A stretch of 64,000 bases of DNA, from NCBI GenBank assembly GCA_049647265.1, contig JBARXJ010000071.1:124001-188000 (forward strand), read 5' to 3'. This stretch comes from JAAURB01 sp049647265. GTDB lineage: Bacteria; Cyanobacteriota; Cyanobacteriia; Cyanobacteriales; Microcoleaceae. Positions 1 through 8,866 of this stretch are shown piece after piece (positions within the stretch are counted from its first letter, which is position 1; each line of letters opens with the position of its first letter). The notes under the pieces were generated by a model, which made no database searches, was not told the DNA's origin, and saw only the letters and a list, made by a program, of their open reading frames with translations. Made by a program: the position numbers and the translations under genes.

Positions 1-1782
1 AACCGCCGCTTCTTTAATTTGTTCGGTGGGTGCCCCTTGAGTAATCAGGGTTTGCAGGCGTTCAGTCACTTTAAGGAATTCGTATACCCCCACACGACCT
101 TTGTATCCTAAACCGCCACACTTCTTACAGAGTTCCCCGCGATCGCTTAATTCTTTCCGGTGTTCCCCAGCAATGGTATTGGCTTTGTAAATCGTCAGAT
201 CGACTGATTGAGACGTTGATAAGCCATAGCGGCCTAATTCTTCAGCAGTGGGTTGATAGGGAACTCGACATTCAGTACACACCCGCCGCATCAGCCGCTG
301 TGCCAGAATACCCAGGAGTGCCGCCGACACCATAAACGGTTCAACCCCCATCTCATCCAAACGAGCAACCGCCCCGGCCGCGTCATTCGTGTGGAGGGTG
401 GTTAAGACTAAGTGACCCGTTAGCGCCGCTTCAATCGCCGTTTTCGCCGTTTCTAAATCTCGGGTTTCCCCCACCAGCAATACATCTGGATCTTGCCGCA
501 GAAACGCCCGTAGGATGGTAGCAAACGTGAGATTTTTCTCCCGGATCACCTGACATTGAGTAATACCCGGCAGGGCGTATTCAATCGGATCTTCGGCGGT
601 ACTAATATTAATTGCTGGATCGTTACGTTCGGCTAGAACCGAATACAAGGTTGTGGATTTACCCGAACCTGTTGGCCCGGTCACCAGAATTAATCCAAAC
701 GGACGCTGGGACACTTCTCGAACTTTTGTCAGGGTTTCCTCATCTGAAATTAAGATATCTAACCCCAGTTGAGTCGAGGAACTATCCAAAATCCGGAGTA
801 CAATTTTTTCACCATAACGACTGGGTAAACTATTGACCCGGAAATCGACTTTACGGCCTTTGTAAATTCGACGAATCCGACCATCTTGGGCTTGACGGCG
901 TTCGGCGATATCCATATTCGCCAGAATTTTAAAGCGAGAGGTAACAGCCGGAATCACCTTTTTGGGGAAACGGAAATATTCTTGTAATACCCCGTCTTTA
1001 CGCATCCGCACTTGCATATCATTTTCTTGGGGTTCAACGTGAATATCAGACACCCCTTCTGATAAGGCTTTGGCTAAGATCACGTTGACGGCTTTAATGA
1101 CAGGGGCGGTTTCAGATTCACCAATCTCATCGGCGAGATCGCGTCCTCCTTCCTCGCCGTATTCTTCTAATTCAGCATCTTCAAAATCTCCGGCAGTAAA
1201 TTGAAGCTTTTCATCTTCTATTTTTGCCGCTTCAGCTTGTTTACGTTTGACGACTGTGTTGCTATAGGCTGAAATCAGTACGTCATAATCCTCCTGGGTA
1301 ATCACCCGCCGTTGTAAAACTAACCCCTTGGGTCGTAAAACTTGGTTTTTTAATTCATCTAACGCACTCAGGTTATCGGGATCAACCATAGCAATGCGGA
1401 TTGCCTTCGGTTCAGTCTGGAGAATCTCTAAAGGAATAAAGCGATGACGTTTACAGGTTTCAATAGAAGTTTCTAAGGTTTTCACCAGCCCGTCGATGAC
1501 TTCAACCGGGATTTGTTCCATTTCGACATCAAATGCGTCTACCCCGTATAGAATTTTTAGTTCAAATAGAAGTTGTTTTTTATAGTGGCGCGCCAGTTCT
1601 GGGGGCAATGGCTTACCGCTAATTGATTCTAGAACTTCTGTTAAGGATTTCCCCGTTCTGCTGGCTTTTAGGGCTTGTTGAAATTGTTCAGGGCTAACAT
1701 AGCCAGCCTGAATTAACTTGTTGCCAAACGGGGTCGTACTCTGGGCGACTAATGCCGTGCGTCGCTGGGATAAGTTAGTCAT
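1..1782 (-). CDS. pilB: Type IV pilus assembly / type II secretion ATPase PilB (GspE family), C-terminus cut by window edge
   Basis: This is the cytoplasmic hexameric ATPase that powers pilus extension. The frame stays open for 594 codons from ATG at 1782 to base 1, so the C-terminus lies outside. An N-terminal MshEN-like region (about residues 1-160) precedes the ATPase core. The Walker A motif GPTGSGKST is near residue 366, and a tetracysteine zinc site (CTEC near 500, CKKC near 552) is typical of GspE/PilB rather than PilT. The family is about 670 residues long, so roughly 75 are missing. In many cyanobacteria pilT and pilC follow, which would be beyond the left edge. It diverges from grpE. 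Family assignment is firm. PilB rather than GspE is inferred from cyanobacterial biology. Confidence 0.95.
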   Translation of the reverse strand, partial: MTNLSQRRTALVAQSTTPFGNKLIQAGYVSPEQFQQALKASRTGKSLTEVLESISGKPLPPELARHYKKQLLFELKILYGVDAFDVEMEQIPVEVIDGLVKTLETSIETCKRHRFIPLEILQTEPKAIRIAMVDPDNLSALDELKNQVLRPKGLVLQRRVITQEDYDVLISAYSNTVVKRKQAEAAKIEDEKLQFTAGDFEDAELEEYGEEGGRDLADEIGESETAPVIKAVNVILAKALSEGVSDIHVEPQENDMQVRMRKDGVLQEYFRFPKKVIPAVTSRFKILANMDIAERRQAQDGRIRRIYKGRKVDFRVNSLPSRYGEKIVLRILDSSSTQLGLDILISDEETLTKVREVSQRPFGLILVTGPTGSGKSTTLYSVLAERNDPAINISTAEDPIEYALPGITQCQVIREKNLTFATILRAFLRQDPDVLLVGETRDLETAKTAIEAALTGHLVLTTLHTNDAAGAVARLDEMGVEPFMVSAALLGILAQRLMRRVCTECRVPYQPTAEELGRYGLSTSQSVDLTIYKANTIAGEHRKELSDRGELCKKCGGLGYKGRVGVYEFLKVTERLQTLITQGAPTEQIKEAAV

Positions 1783-2425
1783 AGCTGAGGTTACGATCTT
1801 TAATTCAGTATAGATTTCCCAAAGGAATGAATAAAGTTTCCCCAACTGGCTCTGTGTGACCGAGTTCACTCAAATTCTAAGAACAGGCATTCCCAGAAGA
1901 ACTGTATTGAGTGAAATAGATAAGAGCGCAATGGGGAGATTTGCTGTGAGTTTCGTTAAAGAACTTCAGTGCAACAGCGAACTTTTATGAGGGATTGATA
2001 TTGATAATAACGTGTTCCTACCCTAAGCGTTGTGATTTGAGAGACGATTATTAAAGACTTTCACGACTCAGATGCAGAGTGAGTCTGGGCAATTTGTCAT
2101 CTCAGTCTCGATGATTGCTGTGTTGAGTTGCAATTCCCTCAGTTAGACTAGATCTCGAAACAGAAGTCTAGACTGTTGTGCAGTACTGTCTCACTGCGCT
2201 AACCTCGCCTAGTCTAAAGAAGTCTGACTCATTTCTATCCCGATTTTTTTAGCCATACATAGCTTCAGTGACTGAAGATGGGCATCATTGGTAGGTCGGA
2301 AATCACTATTGTATTCAACTCAGGTTTTGTTAAAATTTTTGGATATTCACATTTAAATTTGAGATAGAGGGTGGTAGTTCCCGATTATCATGTAAAGAAG
2401 GGAATCCGTCGCTCAATTTTATACG
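1783..2425. other. 643-bp divergent intergenic region between pilB and grpE
   Basis: No coding sequence is visible. The region must hold promoters for both the leftward pilB and the rightward grpE genes. It contains a 9-bp inverted repeat TTCACTCAA / TTGAGTGAA at 1865-1873 and 1907-1915, and a cluster of TAGACT/AGTCTA motifs at 2143-2217 (separate entry). I found no CIRCE element (TTAGCACTC-N9-GAGTGCTAA) before grpE. Confidence 0.6.
2143..2217. repeat. Cluster of TAGACTA-type inverted repeats upstream of grpE
   Basis: TTAGACTAG at 2143-2151 is perfectly complementary to CTAGTCTAA at 2209-2217. Between them lies the 10-bp palindrome AGTCTAGACT at 2165-2174. Repetition of one half-site in both orientations suggests a binding-site array or a stem-loop in the grpE leader. 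Function is not known. Confidence 0.45.
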
Positions 2426-3166
2426 ATGAACTCAAATCAGCAAGACGAACGCATGGTAGATATCAATCCAGAAACCTCAGAAGGAATGACTGAGCAAGAT
2501 CCTGAAGTACTGACAACGTCCGAAATTCCCCCCACGGAGACAGATCCATTGACGGGACAAGTTTCTGATGAGGCTCAATCGGCAGATGCTGAAATACTGA
2601 CAACAGAGACTGAGGCGGCTTCCGGGGATCAAAGCCACGAACAATTACAGATGGATCTGGCAGGCTTAGCAAGCGTGAATGAATCCCTCAAAGCCCAGAT
2701 GGAAGATGTTAGTAGTCAGTATCGCAGACTCGCGGCTGATTTCGATAATTTCCGCAAACGGACTCAAAAAGAAAAGGAAGAACTTGAGTTACAAATCAAA
2801 TGTTCTACCATTAAAAAGTTATTACCGGTTGTGGATAACTTTGAACGGGCAAGATCGCAAATTAAGCCCCAAACTGATGAAGAGATGGCGATTCACAAAA
2901 GCTATCAAGGGGTTTATAAGCAAATGGTTGAAAGCCTGAAGCAGTTAGGGGTTTCTCCGATGCGCCCAGAGGGAGAACTGTTTGATCCGAATTTACATGA
3001 GGCCGTCATGCGTGAACCGACGAATGATCATCCAGAAGATACAGTGATTGAAGAGATGATGCGAGGATATCTTCTTGGCGATCGCGTTCTGCGTCATGCT
3101 ATGGTCAAGGTAGCAACTGCTGCCTCGGAGGAAACGGCATCGACTTCAACTGAAGCAGAAGCCTAA
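2426..3166 (+). CDS. grpE: Nucleotide exchange factor GrpE
   Basis: GrpE releases ADP from DnaK and resets the Hsp70 cycle. The 246-residue product has an acidic, low-complexity N-terminus of about 80 residues, then the long helix with the family signature DFDNFRKRTQKEKEEL near residues 108-123. The four-helix and beta-wing region follows, including the C-terminal stretch GYLLGDRVLRHAMVKVA. Length exceeds E. coli GrpE (197), almost wholly through the acidic N-terminus, as is usual in cyanobacteria. ATG at 2426 is the first in-frame start and dnaK follows 180 bp later, so the two probably respond to the same stress signals. Confidence 0.96.
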   Translation: MNSNQQDERMVDINPETSEGMTEQDPEVLTTSEIPPTETDPLTGQVSDEAQSADAEILTTETEAASGDQSHEQLQMDLAGLASVNESLKAQMEDVSSQYRRLAADFDNFRKRTQKEKEELELQIKCSTIKKLLPVVDNFERARSQIKPQTDEEMAIHKSYQGVYKQMVESLKQLGVSPMRPEGELFDPNLHEAVMREPTNDHPEDTVIEEMMRGYLLGDRVLRHAMVKVATAASEETASTSTEAEA

Positions 3167-3205
3167 TTCTCGGCAAATTGTGGCAATTTGTCACAGTCAT
3201 CTCGC

Positions 3206-3295
3206 TTGAGAGCAAGGCTTAATTCTCTACCCTATTTAAGGGTTTATTGAACGGGGAACGATAGCCAATCAATCCAATCATCGCTTTGCTCTCAA
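3206..3295 (+). promoter_or_regulatory. Long-range inverted repeat in the dnaK leader
   Basis: In the 180-bp spacer between grpE and dnaK, TTGAGAGCAA (3206-3215) is perfectly complementary to TTGCTCTCAA (3286-3295). A small ACCC/GGGT hairpin sits between them. In RNA this would close a loop of about 70 nt ending some 50 nt before the dnaK start. It could be a processing or attenuation structure. Function is inference. Confidence 0.4.
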
Positions 3296-3346
3296 ATCGG
3301 CTGAACATCAGTTAATTTTTGCACACCTTCATCGCTAGCATGGGCT

Positions 3347-5506
3347 ATGGGAAAAGTCATCGGCATCGACCTCGGCACTACGAATAGTTGCGTCGCTGTT
3401 CTAGAAGGGGGAAAACCGACCGTTATTTCTAATTCAGAAGGCGGACGCACCACGCCAAGTATTGTTGGATTTGGCAAGGCGGGGGAGCGTCTCGTGGGTC
3501 AATTGGGAAAGCGGCAAGCTGTAACCAATGCTGAAAACACAATTTTTAGTATCAAACGCTTTATTGGTCGGCGTTGGGAAGATACAGAGCAAGAGCGCTC
3601 TCGGGTTTCCTATGAGTGCGTTGCGGGAAAAGATAATACAGTCAATGTTCAGATCCGAGATCAAGTCTACACCCCTCAAGAGATCTCGGCGATGGTGTTG
3701 CAAAAGTTAAAGGAAGAAGCCGAAGCTTATCTGGGTGAAACGGTGACCCAAGCAGTGATTACGGTTCCTGCTTATTTTACCGATGCCCAACGCCAAGCCA
3801 CTAAAGATGCGGGTACCATTGCGGGGTTGGAAGTTCTCAGAATTATTAATGAACCCACTGCCGCTGCCTTATCCTATGGCTTAGACAAGCAGGATCAAGA
3901 ACAAAAAATTCTGGTATTTGACTTGGGCGGCGGTACATTTGATGTCTCTATTTTACAATTGGGAGACGGTATTTTTGAAGTCAATGCCACCGCTGGGAAT
4001 AATCATCTGGGGGGAGATGATTTTGATAACTGTCTCGTTGAGTGGATGGTTGAGATTTTTAAAGAACAGGAAGGTCAAGACCTTTCGGTGGATAAAATGG
4101 CGCTGCAACGGCTGCGGGAGGCCGCAGAAAAAGCAAAAATTGAGTTGTCAACGGCCATGACCACTTCGATTAACTTGCCCTTTATTACCGCCGATGAAGG
4201 GGGGCCAAAACACTTAGAATTAGAACTGAGTCGGGCGCAATTTGAAGAACTCAGTCAAGATCTGGTGCAAAGTACAATTGATCCGGTGGTTCAGGCGCTG
4301 AAAGATGCCAGCCTCGAACCCAGTGGGATCGATCGCATTATTTTAGTGGGGGGTTCGACCCGGATTCCAGCCGTCCAAGCAGCCATTCAAAAACATTTTA
4401 ATGGCCAAGAACCCGACCGTTCGGTGAATCCAGATGAAGCGGTGGCTTTAGGGGCAGCCATTCAAGCCGGGGTATTGGGAGGAGAAGTCAAAGATTTATT
4501 GCTACTCGATGTTACCCCTTTATCCATCGGCTTAGAAACGTTGGGTGAAGTCACAACGAAAGTGATCGAACGCAATACCACCTTGCCCACCAGTCATTCT
4601 CAAACATTCTCGACCGCTGTAGATGGACAAACTTCGGTTGAAATTCATGTTCTCCAAGGAGAACGGGCGATGGCAAAGGATAATAAAAGCTTAGGTAAGT
4701 TTCTGTTTACGGGTATTCCCCCGGCTCCTAGAGGCGTGCCTCAAATTGAGGTGTCTTTTGATATTGATGCCAATGGTATTCTGAATGTTTCAGCCATTGA
4801 CCGAGGAACAGGTAAACAACAAAGCATTCAAATTACAAATACAGGGGGATTGAGTGAAACCGAAATTGAGCGGATGCGTCAAGAAGCTGAACTCTATGCC
4901 GATGAGGATGAACAACGCAAACAAATTGCAGCCCTGAAAAATCAATCCGAAAGCCTATTTTACAATTGTAAGGTAACGTTAAAACAAAATGCTCAACTGA
5001 TTACCGATGAGCTTAAACAGCAAATTCGTTCTACTGCCAATGCTTTGAAAACCGCTCTTGCCAATCCGAATGTTTCCTATGAGGAACTTAAGGAACGAGT
5101 CGAAGCCTTTCAAGCAGTGGTTTATCAAATTGGGACAACTATTTATGAAAAAGCAGGTCCAACGTCCCCCCAAACAACAACAACAGCCTCCCCAGAACCG
5201 GATTTTAGTTCGGAAGAATTAGAAGTAGAGGAGAATCCAATCACTCAGCAAGAGCCAGACCCACAGCCCAAGTCAGAACCCAAGTCAGAGCCCAAGTCAA
5301 AACCCGAACCTGTTGCTGTAGAAGCAGTAGCCACTGAACCTCTATTTAGTTCAGGGCAAACCGGTTCTGAACTCGATGAGGAAGATATTGCCAATGCTGA
5401 TACCTTATTGAATGAGCCCGATTTTATGACAGTGGCATCAGACTCAGATGAAGACTTAGAATTGGACTCTGAAGCTGATCCAGGAAATCCATTTCTCATT
5501 AGCTGA
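3347..5506 (+). CDS. dnaK: Molecular chaperone DnaK (Hsp70) with long acidic C-terminal tail
   Basis: This ATP-dependent Hsp70 binds unfolded segments and works with DnaJ and GrpE encoded on either side. The nucleotide-binding domain shows IDLGTTNS at residues 6-13, FDLGGGTFDVSIL near 191 and ILVGGSTRIP near 332. The substrate-binding domain spans roughly 390-510, followed by a helical lid. Residues from about 600 to 719 form an acidic tail with KSEP repeats, replacing the short tail of E. coli DnaK (638 residues). Cyanobacteria have several DnaK paralogues. Linkage to grpE and the long tail suggest a DnaK1- or DnaK3-like type, but the paralogue class is not settled. An overlapping ATG at 3340 in another frame encodes only 15 codons. 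Confidence 0.96.
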   Translation: MGKVIGIDLGTTNSCVAVLEGGKPTVISNSEGGRTTPSIVGFGKAGERLVGQLGKRQAVTNAENTIFSIKRFIGRRWEDTEQERSRVSYECVAGKDNTVNVQIRDQVYTPQEISAMVLQKLKEEAEAYLGETVTQAVITVPAYFTDAQRQATKDAGTIAGLEVLRIINEPTAAALSYGLDKQDQEQKILVFDLGGGTFDVSILQLGDGIFEVNATAGNNHLGGDDFDNCLVEWMVEIFKEQEGQDLSVDKMALQRLREAAEKAKIELSTAMTTSINLPFITADEGGPKHLELELSRAQFEELSQDLVQSTIDPVVQALKDASLEPSGIDRIILVGGSTRIPAVQAAIQKHFNGQEPDRSVNPDEAVALGAAIQAGVLGGEVKDLLLLDVTPLSIGLETLGEVTTKVIERNTTLPTSHSQTFSTAVDGQTSVEIHVLQGERAMAKDNKSLGKFLFTGIPPAPRGVPQIEVSFDIDANGILNVSAIDRGTGKQQSIQITNTGGLSETEIERMRQEAELYADEDEQRKQIAALKNQSESLFYNCKVTLKQNAQLITDELKQQIRSTANALKTALANPNVSYEELKERVEAFQAVVYQIGTTIYEKAGPTSPQTTTTASPEPDFSSEELEVEENPITQQEPDPQPKSEPKSEPKSKPEPVAVEAVATEPLFSSGQTGSELDEEDIANADTLLNEPDFMTVASDSDEDLELDSEADPGNPFLIS

Positions 5507-5602
5507 AATTCTTAACCGGGCATTGATGGCTTGAGTCATCTTCGAGACATTGTTCTCAACTTGTAATTGTGTATAATTTTTGTTCTTTATATTTCAAACA
5601 AT

Positions 5603-6736
5603 ATGGCAACGGATTATTATGAAGTTTTAGGGGTTTCTCGTGACGCAGACAAAGAAGAGATTAAACGCTCTTATCGTCGTATGGCACGGAAATATCACCC
5701 CGATGTTAATAAAGAGCCAGGGGCCGAAGATCGGTTTAAAGAAATTAACCGCGCTTATGAAATTCTCTCAGAACCTGAGATGAGAGCCCGTTATGACCGC
5801 TTTGGGGAACAAGGGGTCTCTGGTGCTGCGGCTGGCGCTTACGGTCAGGACTTCAGTGATAGCTTTGCAGATATTTTTGAAAGCTTCTTTAGTGGGTTTG
5901 CTGGGGGTGGCATGGGTGGCCCTCAAGGTCGCCGACGTAGTGGCCCTGTGAGAGGGGATGATTTACGGATTGATTTAAAATTAGATTTTAAAGAAGCCAT
6001 CTTTGGCGGAGAAAAAGAAATCCGGATTAAACACCTCGAAACCTGTGAAACCTGTAGTGGTTCGGGTGCAAAAACCGGGACTCAACCTCAAGCTTGTTCG
6101 ACTTGTGGCGGTAACGGCCAGGTTCGGCGGGCAACTCGTACCCCGTTTGGTAGTTTTACCCAAGTTTCTGCTTGTCCCACTTGTAACGGCACTGGACAGG
6201 TGATTGAGGAAAAATGCGCCACCTGTAGCGGTCGGGGCGTGAATGAAATTACGAAGAAATTAAAAATTAATGTTCCGGCGGGTGTGGATGACGGGACGCG
6301 CCTACGGGTTTCTAATGAAGGGGACGCAGGTAAACGGGGCGGTCCTCCTGGAGATTTGTACGTCTTTTTATCTGTCGCTACCGATCCGAATTTCAAACGG
6401 GATAAAATTAATATCCTATCTGAGATTAAAATTAGTTATTTACAAGCCATTCTCGGGTGTAACTTAGAAGTAGAAACCGTTGATGGTACAACTCCCCTTG
6501 CCATTCCTGCTGGGACTCAGCCGGGTACGGTGTTAACCCTGGAAAATCAAGGGGTGCCTCGCCTCGGAAATGCAGTCAGTCGGGGAGATCATTTAATTAC
6601 AGTACTCGTAGATATTCCCAATCGAATTACCAGTGATGAGCGGGAATTATTAGAAAAACTGGCTCAAATAAAAGGAGAACGGACTGGAAAAGGCGGTCTC
6701 GAAGGATTTCTTGGGAATTTATTTCATCAAAAATAG
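5603..6736 (+). CDS. dnaJ: Molecular chaperone DnaJ (type I Hsp40)
   Basis: DnaJ delivers clients to DnaK and stimulates its ATPase. From ATG at 5603 the product is 377 residues, the usual length. A start 36 bp upstream would add a non-conserved hydrophobic leader before the canonical MATDYYEVLG. The J domain (1-65) has HPD at 32-34. A Gly/Phe-rich linker follows, then four zinc-finger repeats (CETCSGSG, CSTCGGNG, CPTCNGTG, CATCSGRG) between about 147 and 210, and the C-terminal substrate-binding domains. It lies 96 bp after dnaK and 23 bp before the TusA-like gene, so cotranscription with both is likely. Confidence 0.96.
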   Translation: MATDYYEVLGVSRDADKEEIKRSYRRMARKYHPDVNKEPGAEDRFKEINRAYEILSEPEMRARYDRFGEQGVSGAAAGAYGQDFSDSFADIFESFFSGFAGGGMGGPQGRRRSGPVRGDDLRIDLKLDFKEAIFGGEKEIRIKHLETCETCSGSGAKTGTQPQACSTCGGNGQVRRATRTPFGSFTQVSACPTCNGTGQVIEEKCATCSGRGVNEITKKLKINVPAGVDDGTRLRVSNEGDAGKRGGPPGDLYVFLSVATDPNFKRDKINILSEIKISYLQAILGCNLEVETVDGTTPLAIPAGTQPGTVLTLENQGVPRLGNAVSRGDHLITVLVDIPNRITSDERELLEKLAQIKGERTGKGGLEGFLGNLFHQK

Positions 6737-6759
6737 GAGCGTAGTGATTATCACTGATT

Positions 6760-7017
6760 ATGAGTAATTTATCAACTTCAACCCCTGATGCACAAATGGA
6801 TTTAAGAGGGACTCCTTGTCCTTTAAATTTTGTTCGTACAAAGCTCCGTTTAGAACAAATGCAGCCCGGTACTTTACTAGAAGTTTGGTTGGATGGGGGA
6901 GAACCCATTGAACAGGTTCCTGATAGTTTGAAGATGGAAGGATATATCGTTGAAGCGATTGAAAACCGCACCGAATTTTTTGCCCTTCAGGTTCGCTGTC
7001 CTCAAGCACAGTCATGA
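6760..7017 (+). CDS. TusA/SirA-family sulfur-carrier-like protein
   Basis: This 85-residue protein has the TusA/SirA fold signature DLRGTPCPLNFVRTKLRL, with the family cysteine at Cys20 in a CPxN context. TusA proteins carry persulfide sulfur for tRNA thiolation or other thio-cofactors. Whether this paralogue moves sulfur is inferred from the conserved cysteine. It starts 23 bp after dnaJ, and its stop overlaps the rsgA start by 4 bp (ATGA), so translation of the two is probably coupled. Confidence 0.88.
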   Translation: MSNLSTSTPDAQMDLRGTPCPLNFVRTKLRLEQMQPGTLLEVWLDGGEPIEQVPDSLKMEGYIVEAIENRTEFFALQVRCPQAQS

Positions 7018-8159
7018 GTTCAGCTATACCTCCCAGCTCGACCGCAGCCACTCCAGCTCAAGTCACCGGAACAGTCACAGCAGTTCAAGCCAACTATTAT
7101 CAAGTTTACTTAGATTCTGAATTTGTCAAACAATTTGCAGTCCCCGCCGTGCTGCTTTGTACCCGACGAACTAGACTAAAAAAAATTGGTCAAAAAGTGA
7201 TGGTGGGGGATCGGGTGCAAATCGAAGATCCAGACTGGAATGGCGAGCGAGGGGCAATTGCAGAGGTGTTTTCTCGTCAAACGGAACTGAATCGTCCACC
7301 CATTGCTAATGCCAATCAAATTTTATTGGTGTTTTCTGTGTCTGAGCCGGATTTAGAACCCCTAGCTCTGAGTCGATTTTTAATTAAAGCTGAATCAACT
7401 CAACTTGATGTTAAGTTATGTTTAAATAAATGTGATTTAATTGATATAGAAAAGTTACAGGCTTGGTATGAGCGCTTGCAGAATTGGGGATATCAACCCT
7501 TATTGATTAGTGTATGCCTTGGATTAGAGTATAGTATTGCAGCGGGGATTACGTCGAGGCCTTTCATTCAAGGCAACTCAAATTCTGCCTTATTACAACA
7601 ATTGCGCGGTAAAATTACGGTAATTTCTGGCCCGTCTGGAGTGGGGAAATCCAGTTTAATTAATCAACTGATTCCGAAAATTGATCTGCGAGTGGGCAAA
7701 GTGTCCGGTAAATTGGGACGAGGGCGACACACCACCCGCCATGTAGAATTATTTGAATTGCCAACAGGGGGTTTATTGGCAGATAGTCCCGGATTTAATC
7801 AACCCCAGTTAGATTGTGTCCCTCAGCAATTATCTCAATATTTCCCTGAAATTCAACAAAGATTAGCATTGGGCTCTTGTCAATTTAATGACTGTTTACA
7901 CCGCGATGAACCCAATTGTGTGGTAAAAGGGGATTGGGAACGGTACGATCATTATTTGGAGTTTTTACAAGCTGCAATTGCCCGCCAAGAAGCGATACTA
8001 CAGCAACCGGATGCAGAATCTAGCTTAAAATCTAAAACCACATCCGGCGGTAAACGCCAATATGAACCGAAGTTAGAATCTAAAAAATATCGTCGAACCT
8101 CCCGGCGAGTTCAGCATCAAACTTTACAGGATTTATGTGAAGAAATAGATGAAATTTAG
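7014..8159 (+). CDS. rsgA: Small ribosomal subunit biogenesis GTPase RsgA (YjeQ/EngC)
   Basis: RsgA is a circularly permuted GTPase that checks late 30S maturation. An N-terminal OB fold (about 15-95) is followed by G motifs in permuted order: G4 NKCD near 137, G1 GPSGVGKSS near 205, G2 TTRH, then G3 DSPGF near 257. A C-terminal zinc knuckle is visible as CQFNDCLHRDEPNC near 289-302. At 381 residues it is slightly longer than E. coli RsgA (350), with a basic C-terminal tail. The start overlaps the TusA-like stop codon. Confidence 0.95.
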   Translation: MSSAIPPSSTAATPAQVTGTVTAVQANYYQVYLDSEFVKQFAVPAVLLCTRRTRLKKIGQKVMVGDRVQIEDPDWNGERGAIAEVFSRQTELNRPPIANANQILLVFSVSEPDLEPLALSRFLIKAESTQLDVKLCLNKCDLIDIEKLQAWYERLQNWGYQPLLISVCLGLEYSIAAGITSRPFIQGNSNSALLQQLRGKITVISGPSGVGKSSLINQLIPKIDLRVGKVSGKLGRGRHTTRHVELFELPTGGLLADSPGFNQPQLDCVPQQLSQYFPEIQQRLALGSCQFNDCLHRDEPNCVVKGDWERYDHYLEFLQAAIARQEAILQQPDAESSLKSKTTSGGKRQYEPKLESKKYRRTSRRVQHQTLQDLCEEIDEI

Positions 8160-8161
8160 AC

Positions 8162-8180
8162 GGGCGCATGCAATGCGCCC
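8162..8180. repeat. Palindromic intergenic repeat (GGGCGCAT family), possible terminator of rsgA
   Basis: GGGCGCAT (8162-8169) and ATGCGCCC (8173-8180) form a perfect 8-bp stem with a 3-nt loop directly after the rsgA stop. A near-identical palindrome is at 19234-19253. There is no T-tract, so it is better read as a dispersed cyanobacterial palindrome that may also stop or stabilise the transcript. Confidence 0.7.
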
Positions 8181-8278
8181 CTACTGACGGGCCTACTTTT
8201 CATAATTTCCTGCCGAAATCGTAATGTCCTCTTAAAATAAACAGTGAGAACACTTATAGGTTCATAGAAACAATCATT

Positions 8279-8707
8279 ATGCGAATGCTACACACCATGC
8301 TGCGAGTGGGTGACTTGGAAGCCTCCAAAAAGTTTTACTGCGATCTTCTCGGCATGAAGCTACTGCGTCAAAAAGATTACCCCGGCGGAGAATTTACTTT
8401 AGCTTTTGTCGGATATGGGGATGAATCCGAAAATAGTGTAATTGAGCTAACTTATAATTGGGGCGTAGACAAGTATGATCTCGGTGATGGTTATGGTCAT
8501 ATTGCCCTAGGTGTGGATGATATTTACACCACTTGCGCTCAAATTCGGGCTGCTGGGGGGAATATCACCCGTGAACCTGGCCCAATGAAACATGGTTCAA
8601 CTGTCATTGCCTTTGTCGCCGATCCAGATGGTTATAAAATTGAACTGATTCAAGTGGGAACTCAAGGAAGTCGTAACGAAAAAGAAACGGCGGCAGCGAC
8701 CCATTAG
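8279..8707 (+). CDS. gloA: Lactoylglutathione lyase (glyoxalase I)
   Basis: Glyoxalase I isomerises the methylglyoxal-glutathione hemithioacetal to S-lactoylglutathione. The 142-residue product has two beta-alpha-beta-beta-beta modules. The four metal ligands expected for the short Ni/Co-type bacterial enzymes can be placed: His5 (MRMLHT), Glu in VIELTYN, His in GYGHIAL and Glu in KIELIQ. The substrate thiol would be kept available by the glutathione reductase encoded at 50041. It is monocistronic, bounded by inverted repeats on both sides. Confidence 0.95.
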   Translation: MRMLHTMLRVGDLEASKKFYCDLLGMKLLRQKDYPGGEFTLAFVGYGDESENSVIELTYNWGVDKYDLGDGYGHIALGVDDIYTTCAQIRAAGGNITREPGPMKHGSTVIAFVADPDGYKIELIQVGTQGSRNEKETAAATH

Positions 8708-8767
8708 TTTTACAGTAGGAAGGGGATGACAGCAATTCATTCCCACCCATTTGCTACTCTGTAAAAC
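8707..8767 (+). terminator. Long inverted repeat downstream of gloA, terminator-like
   Basis: GTTTTACAG (8707-8715) pairs perfectly with CTGTAAAAC (8759-8767). An inner imperfect pairing of GGGGATGA with TCATTCCC extends the structure. No T-tract follows, so intrinsic termination is uncertain, but the position immediately at the gloA stop supports a 3'-end role. Confidence 0.5.
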
Positions 8768-8866
8768 CCTAACTGGATCAACTTATTCCTATTTTTAACT
8801 GATGTAAATCTGCTAAGAATTGCAAATTATATCTGCTGATTTTAACTCCTAGTTCTCAACGCCATA

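Noticed and set aside
612..836. 74-codon plus-strand open frame
   Set aside because: It lies antisense within pilB, whose codon pattern and motifs explain the stretch fully.
1783..3346. CIRCE/HrcA operator at grpE or dnaK
   Set aside because: No TTAGCACTC-N9-GAGTGCTAA or close variant is present.
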